Of a DNA stretch of 64,000 bases, positions 37,269 to 51,400 are shown in pieces (the stretch's first letter is position 1; each line of letters opens with the position of its first letter). Under the pieces are notes generated by a model. It was given only the letters and a program-made list of their open reading frames with translations. It ran no database searches and was not told where the DNA came from. Both the position numbers and the translations under genes were made by a program. Source of the DNA: Gordius sp. MW1. Lineage: Eukaryota > Nematomorpha > Gordioida > Gordea > Gordiidae. The stretch lies in NCBI GenBank assembly GCA_964036665.1, contig OZ038530.1:2604001-2668000 (forward strand), written 5' to 3'.

Positions 37269-38288
37269 GATATCAGAGGTGGATTGCGTGAAAAATTTTT
37301 TTTTTGATCATCAAAAATTATTAACTTTAAATCTCGATCGCATAGAGCTTGTTTCACATAAACTAGAGACAGGCCTAAAAAGCGATATTGAAACAATCTT
37401 AACGCAACACGAAAATTTTAATTTCTCTCAATCTAAAACTTCCCCCCGTGCAAAAATTCTTATCGAGATTCTAACAAGGACATAATGCTAAGAATATTTA
37501 CTAACTTTTAAAGATTTTTTTAGCCACCTTTCGAAAGAATATGGAAAAAAATATTTTTTTCGACCTCAAGATTTTTTCAAATTTTTTGTTCAACCTTATA
37601 TCCTCATGAAAATTTTCGATATCAGAGGTGGATTCCGTGAAAAAATTTTTTTTTGATCATCAAAAATTATTAACTTTAAATCTCGATCGCATAGAGCGTG
37701 TTTCACAAAAACTAGAGACACGTTTAAAAAGCGATATTCATACAATCTAAACGCAATACGAAAATTTTAGCTTCTCTCAATCTAAAACGTCCAAAAATTC
37801 TTATCGAGATTCTAACAAGGACATAATGCTAAGAATATTTACTAACTTTTAAAGATTTTTTCAGCCCCCTTTCGAAAGAATATGAAAAAAAATATTTTTT
37901 TCGACCTCAAGATTTTTTCAAATTTTTTGTTCAACCTTATATCCTAATGAAAATTTTCGATATCAGAGGTGGTTTCCGTGAAAAATTTTTTTTTTGATCA
38001 TCAAAAATTATTAACTTCAAATCTCGATCGCATAGAGCGTGTTTCACAAAAACTAGAGACACGTTTAAAAAGCGATATTCAAACAATCTAAACGCAATAC
38101 GAAAATTTTAGCTTCTCTCAATCTAAAACGTCCAAAAATTCTTATCGAGATTCTAACAAGGACATAATGCTAAGAATATTTACTAACTTTTAAAGATTTT
38201 TTCAGCCCCCTTTCGAAAGAATATGAAAAAAAATATTTTTTTCGACCTCAAGATTTTTTCAAATTTTTTGATCCTCATGAAAACTTTC
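37269..38288 (+). repeat. Four-unit repeat, broken copy 4 (1,020 bp)
   Basis: c (37269) and a (37618) are followed by an a unit of the GGTTTCC/TTCAAATCTCG subtype (37959) that is 330 bp because it carries the 11-bp deletion normally seen at the end of e. The b and e units are replaced, as expected if an exchange joined an a unit to the end of an e unit. Confidence 0.8.
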
Positions 38289-39663
38289 GATATCAGAGGT
38301 GGATTGCGTGAAAAATTTTTTTTTTGATCATCAAAAATTATTAACTTTAAATCTAGATCGCATAGAGCTTGTTTCACATAAACTAGAGACAGGCCTAAAA
38401 AGCGATATTGAAACAATCTTAACGCAACACGAAAATTTTAATTTCTCTCAATCTAAAACTTCCCCCCGTGCAAAAATTCTTATCGAGATTCTAACAAGGA
38501 CATAATGCTAAGAATATTTACTAACTTTTAAAGATTTTTTTAGCCACCTTTCGAAAGAATATGGAAAAAAATATTTTTTTCGACCTCAAGATTTTTTCAA
38601 ATTTTTTGTTCAACCTTATATCCTCATGAAAATTTTCGATATCAGAGGTGGATTCCGTGAAAAAATTTTTTTTTGATCATCAAAAATTATTAACTTTAAA
38701 TCTCGATCGCATAGAGCGTGTTTCACAAAAACTAGAGACACGTTTAAAAAGCGATATTCATACAATCTAAACGCAATACGAAAATTTTAGCTTCTCTCAA
38801 TCTAAAACGTCCAAAAATTCTTATCGAGATTCTAACAAGGACATAATGCTAAGAATATTTACTAACTTTTAAAGATTTTTTCAGCCCCCTTTCGAAAGAA
38901 TATGAAAAAAAATATTTTTTTCGACCTCAAGATTTTTTCAAATTTTTTGTTCAACCTTATATCCTAATGAAAATTTTCGATATCAGAGGTGGTTTCCGTG
39001 AAAAATTTTTTTTTTGATCATCAAAAATTATTAACTTTAAATCTCGATCGCATGGAGCTTGTTCCACAAAAACGAGACACGCTTAAAAAGCGATATTGAA
39101 ACAATCTAAACGCAACACGGAAATTTTAACTTCTCTCAATCTAAAACTTCCCCCCGTGCAAAAATACTTATCGAGATTCTAACAAGGACATAATGCTAAG
39201 AATATTTACTAACTTTTAAAGATTTTTTCATCCCCCTTTCGAAAGAATATGAAAAAAAATATTTTTTTCGACCTCAAGATTTTTTCAAATTTTTTGTTCA
39301 ACCTTATATCCTAATGAAAGTTTTCGATATCAGAGGTGGATTCCGTGAAAAATTTTTTTTTTGATCATCAAAAATTATTAACTTTAAATCTCGATCGCAT
39401 AGAGCGTGTTTCACAAAAACTAGAGACACATTTAAAAAGCGATATTGAAACAATCTAAACGCAACACGAAAATTTTAACATCCCTCAATCTAAAACTTCC
39501 CCCCGTGCAAAAATTATTATCGAGATTCTAACAAGGACATAATGCTAAGAATATTTACTAACTTTTAAAGATTTTTTCAGCCCCCTTTCGAAAGAATATG
39601 AAAAAAAATATTTTTTTCGACCTCAAGATTTTTTCAAATTTTTTGATCCTCATGAAAACTTTC
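38289..39663 (+). repeat. Four-unit c-a-b-e higher-order repeat, further copy
   Basis: Units at 38289, 38638, 38979 and 39326 have lengths 349, 341, 347 and 338. The c unit carries AAATCTAGATC in place of AAATCTCGATC. The e unit has GGATTCCG, not the GGATTCGG of copies 2 and 3. Confidence 0.88.
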
Positions 39664-42409
39664 GATATCAGAGGTGGATTGCGTGAAAATTTTTTTTTTT
39701 GATCATCAAAAATTATTAACTTTATCTCGATCGCATAGAGCTTGTTTCACATAAACTAGAGACAGGCCTAAAAAGCGATATTGAAACAATCTTAACGCAA
39801 CACGAAAATTTTAATTTCTCTCAATCTAAAACTTCCCCCCGTGCAAAAATTCTTATCGAGATTCTAACAAGGACATAATGCTAAGAATATTTACTAACTT
39901 TTAAAGATTTTTTTAGCCACCTTTCGAAAGAATATGGAAAAAAATATTTTTTTCGACCTCAAGATTTTTTCAAATTTTTTGTTCAACCTTATATCCTCAT
40001 GAAAATTTTCGATATCAGAGGTGGATTCCGTGAAAAAATTTTTTTTTGATCATCAAAAATTATTAACTTTAAATCTCGATCGCATAGAGCGTGTTTCACA
40101 AAAACTAGAGACACGTTTAAAAAGCGATATTCATACAATCTAAACGCAATACGAAAATTTTAGCTTCTCTCAATCTAAAACGTCCAAAAATTCTTATCGA
40201 GATTCTAACAAGGACATAATGCTAAGAATATTTACTAACTTTTAAAGATTTTTTCAGCCCCCTTTCGAAAGAATATGAAAAAAAATATTTTTTTCGACCT
40301 CAAGATTTTTTCAAATTTTTTGTTCAACCTTATATCCTAATGAAAATTTTCGATATCAGAGGTGGTTTCCGTGAAAAATTTTTTTTTTGATCATCAAAAA
40401 TTATTAACTTCAAATCTCGATCGCATAGAGCGTGTTTCACAAAAACTAGAGACACGTTTAAAAAGCGATATTCAAACAATCTAAACGCAATACGAAAATT
40501 TTAGCTTCTCTCAATCTAAAACGTCCAAAAATTCTTATCGAGATTCTAACAAGGACATAATGCTAAGAATATTTACTAACTTTTAAAGATTTTTTCAGCC
40601 CCCTTTCGAAAGAATATGAAAAAAAATATTTTTTTCCACCTCAAGATTTTTTCAAATTTTTTGTTCAACCTTATATCCTCATGAAAATTTTCGATATCAG
40701 AGGTGGATTCCGTGAAAAAAAAATTTTTTTGATCATCAAAAATTATTAACTTTAAACCTCGATCGCATAGAGCGTGTTTCACAAAAACTAGAGACACGTT
40801 TAAAAAGCGATATTCAAACAATCTAAACGCAATACGAAAATTTTAGCTTCTCTCAATCTAAAACGTCCAAAAATTCTTATCGAGATTCTAACAAGGACAT
40901 AATGCTAAGAATATTTACTAACTTTTAAAGATTTTTTCAGCCCCCTTTCGAAAGAATATGAAAAAAAATATTTTTTTCCACCTCAAGATTTTTTCAAATT
41001 TTTTGTTCAACCTTATATCCTCATGAAAACTTTCGATATCAGAGGTGGATTGCGTGAAAAATTTTTTTTTTGATCATCAAAAATTATTAACTTTAAATCT
41101 CGATCGCATAGAGCTTGTTTCACATAAACTAGAGACAGGCCTAAAAAGCGATATTGAAACAATCTTAACGCAACACGAAAATTTTAATTTCTCTCAATCT
41201 AAAACTTCCCCCCGTGCAAAAATTCTTATCGAGATTCTTACAAGGACATAATGCTAAGAATATTTACTAACTTTTAAAGATTTTTTTAGCCACCTTTCGA
41301 AAGAATATGAAAAAAAATATTTTTTTCGACCTCAAGATTTTTTCAAATTTTTTGTTCAACCTTATATCCTCATGAAAATTTTCGATATCAGAGGTGGATT
41401 CCGTGAAAAAAATTTTTTTTGATCATCAAAAATTATTAACTTTAAATCTCGATCGCATAGAGCGTGTTTCACAAAAACTAGAGACACGTTTAAAAAGCGA
41501 TATTCAAACAATCTAAACGCAATACGAAAATTTTAGCTTCTCTCAATCTAAAACGTCCAAAAATTCTTATCGAGATTCTAACAAGGACATAATGCTAAGA
41601 ATATTTACTAACTTTTAAAGATTTTTTCAGCCCCCTTTCGAAAGAATATGAAAAAAAATATTTTTTTCGACCTCAAGATTTTTTCAAATTGTTTGTTCAA
41701 CCTTATATCCTAATGAAAATTTTCGATATCAGAGGTGGTTTCCGTGAAAAATTTTTTTTTTGATCATCAAAAATTATTAACTTTAAATCTCGATCGCATG
41801 GAGCTTGTTCCACAAAAACGAGACACGCTTAAAAAGCGATATTGAAACAATCTAAACGCAACACGGAAATTTTAACTTCTCTCAATCTAAAACTTCCCCC
41901 CGTGCAAAAATACTTATCGAGATTCTAACAAGGACATAATGCTAAGAATATTTACTAACTTTTAAAGATTTTTTCATCCCCCTTTCGAAAGAATATGAAA
42001 AAAAATATTTTTTTCGACCTCAAGATTTTTTCAAATTTTTTGTTCAACCTTATATCCTAATGAAAGTTTTCGATATCAGAGGTGGATTCCGTGAAAAAAT
42101 TTTTTTTTGATCATCAAAAATTATTAACTTTAAATCTCGATCGCATAGAGCGTGTTTCACAAAAACTAGAGACACATTTAAAAAGCGATATTGAAACAAT
42201 CTAAACGCAAAACGAAAATTTTAACATCCCTCAATCTAAAACTTCCCCCCGTGCAAAAATTATTATCGAGATTCTAACAAGGACATAATGCTAAGAATAT
42301 TTACTAACTTTTAAAGATTTTTTCAGCCCCCTTTCGAAAGAATATGAAAAAAAATATTTTTTTCGACCTCAAGATTTTTTCAAATTTTTTGATCCTCATG
42401 AAAACTTTC
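39664..42409 (+). repeat. c-a-a-a insertion followed by another c-a-b-e copy
   Basis: Units at 39664 (c, lacking 2 bp in CTTTATCTCG), 40011 (a), 40352 (a, GGTTTCC subtype) and 40693 (a, after CCACCTCAAG) are followed by c-a-b-e at 41035, 41384, 41725 and 42072. The part from 40693 matches 32803 onward at about 7,890 bp. The GATTCTTACAAGG marker is at 41233. Confidence 0.8.
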
Positions 42410-43437
42410 GATATCAGAGGTGGATTGCGTGAAAAAATTTTTTTTTGATCATCAAAAATTATTAACTTTAAATCTCGATCGCATAGAGCTTGTTTCACAT
42501 AAACTAGAGACAGGCCTAAAAAGCGATATTGAAACAATCTTAACGCAACACGAAAATTTTAATTTCTCTCAATCTAAAACTTCCCCCCGTGCAAAAATTC
42601 TTATCGAGATTCTTACAAGGACATAATGCTAAGAATATTTACTAACTTTTAAAGATTTTTTTAGCCACCTTTCGAAAGAATATGGAAAAAAATATTTTTT
42701 TCGACCTCAAGATTTTTTCAAATTTTTTGTTCAACCTTATATCCTCATGAAAATTTTCGATATCAGAGGTGGATTCCGTGAAAAAAATTTTTTTTGATCA
42801 TCAAAAATTATTAACTTTAAATCTCGATCGCATAGAGCGTGTTTCACAAAAACTAGAGACACGTTTAAAAAGCGATATTCATACAATCTAAACGCAATAC
42901 GAAAATTTTAGCTTCTCTCAATCTAAAACGTCCAAAAATTCTTATCGAGATTCTAACAAGGACATAATGCTAAGAATATTTACTAACTTTTAAAGATTTT
43001 TTCAGCCCCCTTTCGAAAGAATATGAAAAAAAATATTTTTTTCGACCTCAAGATTTTTTCAAATTTTTTGATCCTCATGAAAACTTTCGATATCAGAGGT
43101 GGATTGCGTGAAAAAATTTTTTTTTGATCATCAAAAATTATTAACTTTAAATCTCGATCGCATAGAGCTTGTTTCACATAAACTAGAGACAGGCCTAAAA
43201 AGCGATATTGAAACAATCTTAACGCAACACGAAAATTTTAATTTCTCTCAATCTAAAACTTCCCCCCGTGCAAAAATTCTTATCGAGATTCTAACAAGGA
43301 CATAATGCTAAGAATATTTACTAACTTTTAAAGATTTTTTTAGCCACTTTTCGAAAGAATATGGAAAAAAATATTTTTTTCGACCTCAAGATTTTTTCTA
43401 ATTTTTTGTTCAACCTTATATCCTCATGAAAATTTTC

Positions 43438-45495
43438 GATATCAGAGGTGGATTCCGTGAAAAAAATTTTTTTTTGATCATCAAAAATTATTAACTTTAA
43501 ATCTCGATCGCATAGAGCTTGTTTCACAAAAACCAGAGACACGCTTAAAAAGCGATATTGAAACAATCTAAACGCAATACGAAAATTTTAGCTTCTCTCA
43601 ATCTAAAACGTCCAAAAATTCTTATCGAGATTCTAACAAGGACATAATGCTAAGAATATTTACTAACTTTTAAAGATTTTTTCAGCCCCCTTTCGAAAGA
43701 ATATGAAAAAAAATATTTTTTTCGACCTCAAGATTTTTTCAAATTTTTTGTTCAACCTTATATCCTAATGAAAATTTTCGATATCAGAGGTGGTTTCCGT
43801 GAAAAAATTTTTTTTTGATCATCAAAAATTATTAACTTTAAATCTCGATCGCATAGAGCTTGTTCCACAAAAACGAGACACGCTTAAAAAGCGATATTGA
43901 AACAATCTAAACGCAACACGGAAATTTTAACTTCTCTCAATCTAAAACTTCCCCCCGTGCAAAAATTCTTATCGAGATTCTAACAAGGACATAATGCTAA
44001 GAATATTTACTAACTTTTAAAGATTTTTTCATCCCCCTTTCAAAAGAATATGAAAAAAATTTTTTTTTTCGACCTCAAGATTTTTTCAAATTTTTTGTTC
44101 AACCTTATATCCTCATGAAAATTTTCGATATCAGAGGTGGATTCCGAAAAAAAATTTTTTTTGATCATCAAAAATTATTAACTTTAAATGTCGATCGCAT
44201 AGAGCGTGTTTACTAGAGACACGTTTAAAAAGCGATATTCAAACAATCTAAACGCAATACGAAAATTTTAGCTTCTCTCAATCTAAAACGTCCAAAAATT
44301 CTTATCGAGATTCTAACAAGGACATAATACTAAGAATATTTACTAACTTTTAAAGATTTTTACAGCCCCCTTTCGAAAGAATATGAAAAAAAATATTTTT
44401 TTCGACCTCAAGATTTTTTCAAATTTTTTGTTCAACCTTATATCCTAATGAAAATTTTCGTAAAATCAGAGGTGGTTTCCGTGAAAAATTTTTTTTTTGA
44501 TCATCAAAAATTATTAACTTTAAATCTCGATCGCATGGAGCTTGTTCCACAAAAACGAGACACGCTTAAAAAGCGATATTGAAACAATCTAAACGCAACA
44601 CGGAAATTTTAACTTCTCTCAATCTAAAACTTCCCCCCGTGCAAAAATACTTATCGAGATTCTAACAAGGACATAATGCTAAGAATATTTACTAACTTTT
44701 AAAGATTTTTTTATCCCCCTTTCGAAAAAATATGAAAAAAAATATTTTTTTCGACCTCAAGATTTTTTCAAATTTTTTGTTCAACCTTATATCCTAATGA
44801 AAGTTTTCGATATCAGAGGTGGATTCCGTGAAAAAATTTTTTTTTGATCATCAAAAATTATTAACTTTAAATCTCGATCGCATAGAGCGTGTTTCACAAA
44901 AACTAGAGACACATTTAAAAAGCGATATTGAAACAATCTAAACGCAACACGAAAATTTTAACATCCCTCAATCTAAAACTTCCCCCCGTGCAAAAATTAT
45001 TATCGAGATTCTAACAAGGACATAATGCTAAGAATATTTACTAACTTTTAAAGATTTTTTCAGCCCCCTTTCGAAAGAATATGAAAAAAAATATTTTTTT
45101 CGACCTCAAGATTTTTTCAAATTTTTTGATCCTCATGAAAACTTTCGATATCAGAGGTGGATTGCGTGAAAAAAATTTTTTTTGATCATCAAAAATTATT
45201 AACTTTAAATCTCGATCGCATAGAGCTTGTTTCACATAAACTAGAGACAGGCCTAAAAAGCGATATTGAAACAATCTTAACGCAACACGAAAATTTTAAT
45301 TTCTCTCAATCTAAAACTTCCCCCCGTGCAAAAATTCTTATCGAGATTCTAACAAGGACATAATGCTAAGAATATTTACTAACTTTTAAAGATTTTTTTA
45401 GCCACCTTTCGAAAGAATATGGAAAAAAATATTTTTTTCGACCTCAAGATTTTTTCAAATTTTTTGTTCAACCTTATATCCTCATGAAAATTTTC
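43438..45495 (+). repeat. Six-unit mobile block, copy 4
   Basis: Units at 43438 (342), 43780 (347), 44127 (333, GTGTTTACTAG), 44460 (349), 44809 (338) and 45147 (349) follow the same order as 6537-8571. Private changes include a disrupted anchor at 44460 (GTAAAATCAGAGG, 2 bp longer), CATAATACTAAG at 44325 and TTTTTACAGCCCC at 44359. Confidence 0.82.
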
Positions 45496-48400
45496 GATAT
45501 CAGAGGTGGATTCCGTGAAAAAAATTTTTTTTGATCATCAAAAATTATTAACTTTAAATCTCGATCGCATAGAGCGTGTTTCACAAAAACTAGAGACACG
45601 TTTAAAAAGCGATATTCATACAATCTAAACGCAATACGAAAATTTTAGCTTCTCTCAATCTAAAACGTCCAAAAATTCTTATCGAGATTCTAACAAGGAC
45701 ATAATGCTAAGAATATTTACTAACTTTTAAAGATTTTTTCAGCCCCCTTTCGAAAGAATATGAAAAAAAATATTTTTTTCGACCTCAAGATTTTTTCAAA
45801 TTTTTTGTTCAACCTTATATCCTAATGAAAATTTTCGATATCAGAGGTGGTTTCCGTGAAAAAATTTTTTTTTGATCATCAAAAATTATTAACTTCAAAT
45901 CTCGATCGCATAGAGCGTGTTTCACAAAAACTAGAGACACGTTTAAAAAGCGATATTCAAACAATCTAAACGCAATACGAAAATTTTAGCTTCTCTCAAT
46001 CTAAAACGTCCAAAAATTCTTATCGAGATTCTAACAAGGACATAATGCTAAGAATATTTACTAACTTTTAAAGATTTTTTCAGCCCCCTTTCGAAAGAAT
46101 ATGAAAAAAAATGTTTTTTTCCACCTCAAGATTTTTTCAAATTTTTTGTTCAACCTTATATCCTCATGAAAACTTTCGATATCAGAGGTGGATTGCGTGA
46201 AAAATTTTTTTTTTGATCATCAAAAATTATTAACTTTAAATCTCGATCGCATAGAGCTTGTTTCACATAAACTAGAGACAGGCCTAAAAAGCGATATTGA
46301 AACAATCTTAACGCAACACGAAAATTTTAATTTCTCTCAATCTAAAACTTCCCCCCGTGCAAAAATTCTTATCGAGATTCTTACAAGGACATAATGCTAA
46401 GAATATTTACTAACTTTTAAAGATTTTTTTAGCCACCTTTCGAAAGAATATGAAAAAAAATATTTTTTTCGACCTCAAGATTTTTTCAAATTTTTTGTTC
46501 AACCTTATATCCTCATGAAAATTTTCGATATCAGAGGTGGATTCCGTGAAAAAAAATTTTTTTGATCATCAAAAATTATTAACTTTAAATCTCGATCGCA
46601 TAGAGCGTGTTTCACAAAAACTAGAGACACGTTTAAAAAGCGATATTCAAACAATCTAAACGCAATACGAAAATTTTAGCTTCTCTCAATCTAAAACGTC
46701 CAAAAATTCTTATCGAGATTCTAACAAGGACATAATGCTAAGAATATTTACTAACTTTTAAAGATTTTTTCAGCCCCCTTTCGAAAGAATATGAAAAAAA
46801 ATATTTTTTTCGACCTCAAGATTTTTTCAAATTTTTTGTTCAACCTTATATCCTAATGAAAATTTTCGATATCAGAGGTGGTTTCCGTGAAAAATTTTTT
46901 TTTTGATCATCAAAAATTATTAACTTTAAATCTCGATCGCATGGAGCTTGTTTCACATAAACTAGAGACAGGCCTAAAAAGCGATATTGAAACAATCTTA
47001 ACGCAACACGAAAATTTTAATTTCTCTCAATCTAAAACTTCCCCCCGTGCAAAAATTCTTATCGAGATTCTAACAAGGACATAATGCTAAGAATATTTAC
47101 TAACTTTTAAAGATTTTTTTAGCCACCTTTCGAAAGAATATGGAAAAAAATATTTTTTTCGACCTCAAGATTTTTTCAAATTTTTTGTTCAACCTTATAT
47201 CCTCATGAAAATTTTCGATATCAGAGGTGGATTCCGTGAAAAAAATTTTTTTTGATCATCAAAAATTATTAACTTTAAATCTCGATCGCATAGAGCGTGT
47301 TTCACAAAAACTAGAGACACGTTTAAAAAGCGATATTCATACAATCTAAACGCAATACGAAAATTTTAGCTTCTCTCAATCTAAAACGTCCAAAAATTCT
47401 TATCGAGATTCTAACAAGGACATAATGCTAAGAATATTTACTAACTTTTAAAGATTTTTTCAGCCCCCTTTCGAAAGAATATGAAAAAAAATATTTTTTT
47501 CGACCTCAAGATTTTTTCAAATTTTTTGTTCAACCTTATATCCTAATGAAAATTTTCGATATCAGAGGTGGTTTCCGTGAAAAATTTTTTTTTTGATCAT
47601 CAAAAATTATTAACTTCAAATCTCGATCGCATAGAGCGTGTTTCACAAAAACTAGAGACACGTTTAAAAAGCGATATTCAAACAATCTAAACGCAATACG
47701 AAAATTTTAGCTTCTCTCAATCTAAAACGTCCAAAAATTCTTATCGAGATTCTAACAAGGACATAATGCTAAGAATATTTACTAACTTTTAAAGATTTTT
47801 TCAGCCCCCTTTCGAAAGAATATGAAAAAAAATATTTTTTTCCACCTCAAGATTTTTTCAAATTTTTTGTTCAACCTTATATCCTCATGAAAATTTTCGA
47901 TATCAGAGGTGGATTCCGTGAAAAAAAATTTTTTTTGATCATCAAAAATTATTAACTTTAAATCTCGATCGCATAGAGCGTGTTTCACAAAAACTAGAGA
48001 CACGTTTAAAAAGCGATATTCAAACAATCTAAACGCAATACGAAAATTTTAGCTTCTCTCAATCTAAAACGTCCAAAAATTCTTATCGAGATTCTAACAA
48101 GGACATAATGCTAAGAATATTTACTAACTTTTAAAGATTTTTTCAGCCCCCTTTCGAAAGAATATGAAAAAAAATATTTTTTTCCACCTCAAGATTTTTT
48201 CAAATTTTTTGTTCAACCTTATATCCTCATGAAAACTTTCGATATCAGAGGTGGATTGCGTGAAAAATTTTTTTTTTGATCATCAAAAATTATTAACTTT
48301 AAATCTCGATCGCATAGAGCTTGTTTCACATAAACTAGAGACAGGCCTAAAAAGCGATATTGAAACAATCTTAACGCAACACGAAAATTTTAATTTCTCT

Positions 48401-51400
48401 CAATCTAAAACTTCCCCCCGTGCAAAAATTCTTATCGAGATTCTAACAAGGACATAATGCTAAGAATATTTACTAACTTTTAAAGATTTTTTTAGCCACC
48501 TTTCGAAAGAATATGAAAAAAAATATTTTTTTCCACCTCAAGATTTTTTCAAATTTTTTGTTCAACCTTATATCCTCATGAAAATTTTCGATATCAGAGG
48601 TGGATTCCGTGAAAAAAAATTTTTTTTGATCATCAAAAATTATTAACTTTAAATCTCGATCGCATAGAGCGTGTTTCACAAAAACTAGAGACACGTTTAA
48701 AAAGCGATATTCAAACAATCTAAACGCAATACGAAAATTTTAGCTTCTCTCAATCTAAAACGTCCAAAAATTCTTATCGAGATTCTAACAAGGACATAAT
48801 GCTAAGAATATTTACTAACTTTTAAAGATTTTTTCAGCCCCCTTTCGAAAGAATATGAAAAAAAATATTTTTTTCCACCTCAAGATTTTTTCAAATTTTT
48901 TGTTCAACCTTATATCCTCATGAAAACTTTCGATATCAGAGGTGGATTGCGGGAAAAATTTTTTTTTTGATCATCAAAAATTATTAACTTTAAATCTCGA
49001 TCGCATAGAGCTTGTTTCACATAAACTAGAGACAGGCCTAAAAAGCGATATTGAAACAATCTTAACGCAACACGAAAATTTTAATTTCTCTCAATCTAAA
49101 ACTTCCCCCCGTGCAAAAATTCTTATCGAGATTCTAACAAGGACATAATGCTAAGAATATTTACTAACTTTTAAAGATTTTTTTAGCCACCTTTCGAAAG
49201 AATATGAAAAAAAATATTTTTTTCGACCTCAAGATTTTTTCAAATTTTTTGTTCAACCTTATATCCTCATGAAAATTTTCGATATCAGAGGTGGATTCCG
49301 TGAAAAAATTTTTTTTTGATCATCAAAAATTATTAACTTTAAATCTCGATCGCATAGAGCGTGTTTCACAAAAACTAGAGACACGTTTAAAAAGCGATAT
49401 TCAAACAATCTAAACGCAATACGAAAATTTTAGCTTCTCTCAATCTAAAACGTCCAAAAATTCTTATCGAGATTCTAACAAGGACATAATGCTAAGAATA
49501 TTTACTAACTTTTAAAGATTTTTTCAGCCCCCTTTCGAAAGAATATGAAAAAAAATATTTTTTTCGACCTCAAGATTTTTTCAAATTTTTTGATCCTCAT
49601 GAAAACTTTCGATATCAGAGGTGGATTGCGTGAAAAAAAATTTTTTTGATCATCAAAAATTATTAACTTTAAATCTCGATCGCATAGAGCTTGTTTCACA
49701 TAAACTAGAGACAGGCCTAAAAAGCGATATTGAAACAATCTTAACGCAACACGAAAATTTTAATTTCTCTCAATCTAAAACTTCCCCCCGTGCAAAAATT
49801 CTTATCGAGATTCTAACAAGGACATAATGCTAAGAATATTTACTAACTTTTAAAGATTTTTTTAGCCACCTTTCGAAAGAATATGGAAAAAAATATTTTT
49901 TTCGACCTCAAGATTTTTTCAAATTTTTTGTTCAACCTTATATCCTCATGAAAATTTTCGATATCAGAGGTGGATTCCGTGAAAAATTTTTTTTTTGATC
50001 ATCAAAAATTTTTAACTTTAAATCTCGATCGCATAGAGCGTGTTTCACAAAAACTAGAGACACGTTTAAAAAGCGATATTCATACAATCTAAACGCAATA
50101 CGAAAATTTTAGCTTCTCTCAATCTAAAACGTCCAAAAATTCTTATCGAGATTCTAACAAGGACATAATGCTAAGAATATTTACTAACTTTTAAAGATTT
50201 TTTCAGCCCCCTTTCGAAAGAATATGAAAAAAAATATTTTTTTCGACCTCAAGATTTTTTCAAATTTTTTGTTCAACCTTATATCCTAATGAAAATTTTC
50301 GATATCAGAGGTGGTTTCCGTAAAAAAATTTTTTTTTGATCATCAAAAATTATTAACTTCAAATCTCGATCGCATAGAGCGTGTTTCACAAAAACTAGAG
50401 ACACGTTTAAAAAGCGATATTCAAACAATCTAAACGCAATACGAAAATTTTAGCTTCTCTCAATCTAAAACGTCCAAAAATTCTTATCGAGATTCTAACA
50501 AGGACATAATGCTAAGAATATTTACTAACTTTTAAAGATTTTTTCAGCCCCCTTTCGATAGAATATGAAAAAAAAATATTTTTTTCCACCTCAAGATTTT
50601 TTCAAATTTTTTGTTCAACCTTATATCCTCATGAAAATTTTCGATATCAGAGGTGGATTCCGTGAAAAAAAATTTTTTTGATCATCAAAAATTATTAACT
50701 TTAAATCTCGATCGCATAGAGCGTGTTTCACAAAAACTAGAGACACGTTTAAAAAGCGATATTCAAACAATCTAAACGCAATACGAAAATTTTAGCTTCT
50801 CTCAATCTAAAACGCCCAAAAATTCTTATCGAGATTCTAACAAGGACATAATGCTAAGAATATTTACTAACTTTTAAAGATTTTTTCAGCCCCCTTTCGA
50901 AAGAATATGAAAAAAAATATTTTTTTCCACCTCAAGATTTTTTCAAATTTTTTGTTCAACCTTATATCCTCATGAAAACTTTCGATATCAGAGGTGGATT
51001 GCGTGAAAAATTTTTTTTTGATCATCAAAAATTATTAACTTTAAATCTCGATCGCATAGAGCTTGTTTCACATAAACTAGAGACAGGCCTAAAAAGCGAT
51101 ATTGAAACAATCTTAACGCAACACGAAAATTTTAATTTCTCTCAATCTAAAACGTCCAAAAATTCTTATCGAGATTCTAACAAGGACATAATGCTAAGAA
51201 TATTTACTAACTTTTAAAGATTTTTTTAGCCACCTTTCGAAAGAATATGAAAAAAAATATTTTTTTCGACCTCAAGATTTTTTCAAATTTTTTGTTCAAC
51301 CTTATATCCTCATGAAAATTTTCGATATCAGAGGTGGATTGCGTGAAAAAATTTTTTTTTGATCATCAAAAATTATTAACTTTAAATCTCGATCGCATAG

